Source of the DNA: Rickettsiales bacterium | GTDB lineage: Bacteria > Pseudomonadota > Alphaproteobacteria > Rickettsiales > Anaplasmataceae | Assembly: GCA_031266615.1 (NCBI GenBank) | Contig: JAISAR010000097.1 | Location: 1 to 8,882, forward strand | DNA: 8,882 bases | Direction: 5' to 3' | Shown here: positions 6,834-8,882 of the stretch, in pieces | Numbering within the stretch: position 1 is the first letter of the stretch | Layout: every line of letters starts with the position of its first letter | The notes under the pieces: generated by a model | What the model saw: the letters and a program-made list of their open reading frames with translations, nothing else | Database searches by the model: none | What the model was told of the DNA's origin: nothing | Made by a program: the position numbers and the translations under genes

Positions 6834-7376
6834 CTAAATCAACTTGGACAAATAAATAGCAGCTTTGCAGCCCGTTTTTATGAATGAAGATAAGATATTG
6901 TAACCAAACGCACCTTCAGCGTTATGCTCAATTGCAATGTCTCTGTGCTCTAACTCTTCATCGCGAAACTTACTTATAGTTTCTCTTAGTTCTCCATCTT
7001 CTAAATGCGAAACTTGCTCTTTGTAGTGCTCACCGATCACTTCTTCAACTGCAGCAGTGCAAGCCATAGCAGCTTTTTTGCCCATAATGGCAGTTGCAAC
7101 ACCAAGTGACACTCCCAAAACACGCCAAACTGGCAATAAAACAGTAGGGCGAACTTTTTGCTCTTTGATTTTCTCATTGAAATAGTGAAAATGCTTTTTT
7201 TCCTGCTCTTCCATTTCAATTATTTCCTTGATTATAGAAGACTTCTTAAGAATAAATTTTTGACCAGAATAGATGCAAATAGCTCCATATTCTCCAGCAT
7301 GGTTTACTCTAATTGCTTGCTGCAAGAACTTACTGCCGCTATACCTTAAGTTATTTAAATTTCTTTCTCTCTCCAC
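6834..7376 (-). CDS. coq7: Demethoxyubiquinone hydroxylase (Coq7/DMQ hydroxylase)
   Basis: Coq7 is a membrane-associated di-iron enzyme that hydroxylates demethoxyubiquinone in the penultimate step of ubiquinone synthesis. The 180-residue protein has the ferritin-like ligand set. These are E29 in RVNHAGEYGA, E59-x-x-H62, E111 or E112 in AVEEVIGEHY, and E141-x-x-H144. A hydrophobic segment at about 80-105 could sit on the membrane. The start is GTG, supported by AAGG 6 bases upstream and by the conserved N-terminus. It overlaps the end of dsbB by 26 bases, so the two are cotranscribed and probably translationally linked. The link makes sense because DsbB uses ubiquinone as electron acceptor. 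Confidence 0.95.
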   Translation of the reverse strand: MERERNLNNLRYSGSKFLQQAIRVNHAGEYGAICIYSGQKFILKKSSIIKEIIEMEEQEKKHFHYFNEKIKEQKVRPTVLLPVWRVLGVSLGVATAIMGKKAAMACTAAVEEVIGEHYKEQVSHLEDGELRETISKFRDEELEHRDIAIEHNAEGAFGYNILSSFIKTGCKAAIYLSKLI

Positions 7377-7845
7377 AATACACCTTACCTGACATGAACA
7401 GAGCTGCTATGAGATAAATTAAATTCCACGTTGCTAGGGAAACGCCTAGAACGTAATGGGGTCTGTCACAAGAAGGAGAATAGTTAGGGTTTAAGAGATT
7501 GTTTCTCAGCTCTTCTACGCTAACGTTACCGTTTGCTTGTTCTGTGCATCCTAAAACATCATGGAATAAGCGGAGTTCAAGACCTACGTGATAAAAAGAT
7601 ATCACCGCACCTGCAAGATAACTGCAAAACATTGCGTAGACTAAAGTTTTGCTGTCTTTAAACATGTGTGCCACTGCAAGCAATCCTGCAACATAGTAAA
7701 CTATCCGCTCGTATATACATAACTTGCATGGCAGCATATTGAAAAAATACTCTAGCACATATGCAAAAATTAGAGCAACGGCGCTTGACAGCAGAAAGAT
7801 TGTAGGGACCTTGCAACTGTTGTTTGTATTAGAGCTATCTGACAT
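7351..7845 (-). CDS. dsbB: Disulfide bond formation protein B (DsbB family)
   Basis: DsbB is an inner-membrane quinone reductase that re-oxidises the periplasmic thiol oxidase DsbA and passes electrons to ubiquinone. With the ATG at 7845 the protein has 165 residues and about four membrane segments. The first redox pair is C40-x-x-C43 in LPCKLCIYER, beside the family's conserved Arg. The second pair is C100 and C126 in the second periplasmic loop. I prefer this ATG to an in-frame TTG at 7881, because the 12 extra residues would be Ser/Cys-rich and neither site has a strong ribosome binding site. The start is therefore less certain than the family. The 3' end overlaps coq7, which suggests a two-gene unit. 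No DsbA is in the window. Confidence 0.9.
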   Translation of the reverse strand: MSDSSNTNNSCKVPTIFLLSSAVALIFAYVLEYFFNMLPCKLCIYERIVYYVAGLLAVAHMFKDSKTLVYAMFCSYLAGAVISFYHVGLELRLFHDVLGCTEQANGNVSVEELRNNLLNPNYSPSCDRPHYVLGVSLATWNLIYLIAALFMSGKVYCGERKKFK

Positions 7846-7891
7846 AATTAATGAGTTACTACAACAACTGTAAAAAGTCAACTATTGTTTG

Positions 7892-7921
7892 ACAGCATTT
7901 CATATAATTAAGGAGTGCTGT
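7892..7921 (+). promoter_or_regulatory. Hairpin between dsbB and the toxin gene
   Basis: ACAGCATTTC (7892-7901) can pair with GGAGTGCTGT (7912-7921), counting two G-U pairs, around a 10-base A/T loop. No T-run follows in either direction, so it is a poor terminator. The fold is more stable on the plus-strand RNA, which has no gene here. It could be an operator or a relic. It lies between the end of the toxin-antitoxin pair and the start of dsbB. Confidence 0.25.
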
Positions 7922-7966
7922 ATAAAATATATTTAATGCTTTTAGTGATACTCATAGCTATCTTTC

Positions 7967-8221
7967 CTATGCCTTACTTGCAGTAATTAGTACTACATAA
8001 TCTCGAGCTTTTGTTTGGTAAATTATACGGTAATCGCCAACACGTAATCTGAAATATCCTTTAAATCTGCCAGATAATGGCTTCCCTAACTTAGTTGGAT
8101 TAACCCTAAGATGCTCCTGTATAGCTTTATTTACTCTTGATTCTATCGTTACCGGTAGAGCTGGGAGATCTCTTTCAGTAACATTCTTTAAAAATTTAAT
8201 TTTGTAATGCTTTATTTCCAC
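7967..8221 (-). CDS. RelE/ParE-family toxin, apparently frameshifted at its C-terminus
   Basis: Toxins of this family fold as a small RNase-like domain. RelE members cleave mRNA in the ribosome and ParE members poison gyrase. The 84-residue product has the diagnostic core GKPLSGRFKGYFRLRVGDYRIIYQ-like stretch (about residues 46-69, basic and aromatic). It then ends abruptly as VVLITASKA. Dropping one base of the CAAGTAAGG run near 7974-7979 would continue the protein as VRHRKDSYEYH and stop at 7942-7944, giving about 92 residues. HRKD(x)Y is the family's conserved C-terminal motif. The gene therefore looks truncated by a one-base insertion and is probably inactive or weakened. The start is GTG at 8221; an in-frame TAA lies directly before it and no internal ATG exists. 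It follows its antitoxin by 15 bases. Confidence 0.8.
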   Translation of the reverse strand: MEIKHYKIKFLKNVTERDLPALPVTIESRVNKAIQEHLRVNPTKLGKPLSGRFKGYFRLRVGDYRIIYQTKARDYVVLITASKA

Positions 8222-8269
8222 TTAACGTCTTTGTGATCAACATCTCCACTTAACGTCTTCGTAATCAAC
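8217..8269 (-). repeat. 28-bp tandem duplication at the antitoxin-toxin junction
   Basis: The segments 8217-8241 and 8245-8269 match at 23 of 25 positions with a period of 28 bases. The duplicated piece covers the end of the antitoxin gene, coding VDYEDVKW. Because 28 is not a multiple of three, the first copy runs into TGA after two extra codons. The second copy, still encoding VDHKDVKWK and a TAA in its original frame, is left untranslated just before and across the toxin GTG. Confidence 0.85.
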
Positions 8270-8458
8270 TGTTTCTGCACCTGGAGTATTACGTTTAATA
8301 GAAAGCTCAGCCAGCGCAATGTCTTCCTCATGTTCAATTGCTTCCTGTATGAACTTCTCTGCTAGCTCTTGAATGGGCTGGTCTTTTATTTTGGCCAAGT
8401 GAGCAAGATCCTCTAAAATTTCTTTGCTGAGAGTTATACTAGTACTTGAATCTGCCAT
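8237..8458 (-). CDS. Antitoxin of the RelE/ParE toxin (ribbon-helix-helix/RelB-like)
   Basis: This is the 73-residue partner of the toxin. The N-terminal part (about 5-45) reads as a beta-strand (STSITLSK) followed by two helices, as in CopG- or RelB-type DNA-binding antitoxins. Such proteins dimerise on their own promoter and wrap the toxin with their C-terminal tail. The acidic C-terminal tail, ending VDYEDVKW at residues 64-71, is the probable toxin-binding part. The last two residues, Arg-Cys, come from a frameshifting tandem duplication. The ancestral end was probably VDYEDVKWK with its stop overlapping the toxin start by about 10 bases. The ATG start follows a consensus promoter, although the ribosome binding site is weak. 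The tail is mostly intact, so the protein may still work. Confidence 0.8.
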   Translation of the reverse strand: MADSSTSITLSKEILEDLAHLAKIKDQPIQELAEKFIQEAIEHEEDIALAELSIKRNTPGAETVDYEDVKWRC

Positions 8459-8487
8459 AGGTTTTGCTAAAATCTACTACTGTAATA

Positions 8488-8516
8488 ATTATACAACATT
8501 TTTTATAATTTTTCAA
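8488..8516 (-). promoter_or_regulatory. Consensus promoter of the toxin-antitoxin pair
   Basis: TATAAT (8488-8493) is a perfect -10 box and TTGAAA (8511-8516) a five-of-six -35 box, with an ideal 17-base spacer. It is 30 bases before the antitoxin ATG. This is the best sigma-70 promoter seen in the window and would drive antitoxin and toxin together. Confidence 0.7.
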
Positions 8517-8539
8517 TAAAGAAAGTTGCTGATATATAA

Positions 8540-8758
8540 AAAGGATTTTATGCACCTGCGTTAACAAACAATTATACCAGTTCCCACTACACAGAAAGCG
8601 GATGGACAACAGTAGAAAAAAGCTACCCAATAGAAACAAAAAAACTACTTGACAAACCTCGCCAACCCCATTATCATAAAGTTGAAGCTATTATTTATCT
8701 TCAGTCTGTGCAGATCAAACGACAAAAAAACTTAGCATATTTGGCGTCTCATGTTTAA
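8540..8758 (+). pseudogene. Reading-frame remnant without a start codon
   Basis: One plus-strand frame is open for 72 codons from 8540 and ends at TAA 8756-8758. It reads as plausible protein (for example YTESGWTTVEKSYPIETKKL), but has no ATG and no useful GTG or TTG near its start. An AAGGA followed by an ATG at 8550 lies in a neighbouring frame and stops after four codons. The frame may thus be the remains of a small gene broken by an early frameshift. I do not recognise the family. In DNA this AT-rich, a 72-codon open frame is uncommon by chance but not proof of a gene. Confidence 0.3.
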
Positions 8759-8814
8759 TTTTTCGCACTATGTGCACCGTATGTCTTTTTAAAACTTCTG
8801 GTTTTTTACCTATA

Positions 8815-8882
8815 CAAGCTCAAACGCGCTTATAAGTCGTTTAAGACATCAAAAACGCCAATGTTATAAGATAGATAGTGAA
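8815..8882 (+). repeat. Dispersed repeat, right copy
   Basis: Positions 8839-8868 match 76-105 at 27 of 30 bases in the same orientation, and weaker similarity continues on both sides, to the window end. The stretch from 8759 to here has no gene I can support. The copy is probably one of a multicopy intergenic family and may continue past the window. Confidence 0.55.

Noticed and set aside
7889..7907. TTGACA followed by TATAAT on the plus strand as a promoter
   Set aside because: The spacer is only about 8 bases, far too short for a sigma-70 promoter, and no plus-strand gene follows.
8439..8639. A 66-codon minus-strand frame upstream of the antitoxin
   Set aside because: It overlaps the strong promoter and the antitoxin start in another frame and shows no domain; its hydrophobic look comes from AT-rich DNA.

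Overview
The window looks like a piece of a Wolbachia (Rickettsiales, Alphaproteobacteria) chromosome. Four things suggest this: low GC content by eye; many short palindromic intergenic repeats; a lone phage-WO-like terminase large subunit; and alphaproteobacterial housekeeping genes lying next to exported ankyrin and pentapeptide repeat proteins. The assignment rests on recognised protein families and repeat style, not on a database search.

Layout. Bases 1-459 are repeat-rich and non-coding. Bases 460-1920 (+) hold an orphan terminase large subunit with a probable in-frame palindromic insertion. It is bracketed by inverted copies of one palindromic repeat (237-316 and 1948-2020). Bases 5847-2188 (-) form a likely three-gene operon: a secreted Lys/Glu-rich protein with C-terminal ankyrin repeats, a secreted 598-residue pentapeptide-repeat protein joined to it by an ATGA overlap, and guanylate kinase (gmk). 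A tRNA-Ser(GCT) follows at 5962-6052 (-), then inorganic pyrophosphatase (ppa, -) with its own promoter. Next comes an overlapping dsbB-coq7 pair (-). After that is a RelE/ParE-type toxin-antitoxin pair (-) that appears damaged in both genes. The right end holds a start-less reading-frame remnant and another copy of the repeat found at the left end.

How the genes fit together. dsbB and coq7 overlap and are linked biochemically, because DsbB hands electrons to ubiquinone and Coq7 acts in ubiquinone synthesis. The ankyrin and pentapeptide proteins both carry signal peptides and are translationally coupled, so they may work together in the periplasm or envelope, or be exported further. The terminase and the toxin-antitoxin pair are accessory genes that look to be decaying or stranded. 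The most notable signals are a one-base frameshift that appears to cut the conserved His-Arg-Lys-Asp-x-Tyr tail off the toxin, a 28-bp tandem duplication at the antitoxin-toxin junction, the coding palindrome inside the terminase, and the roughly 410-residue uninterrupted decapeptide register of the pentapeptide protein. I see no complete new multi-gene system; the ankyrin-pentapeptide pair is the best candidate for an undescribed function.
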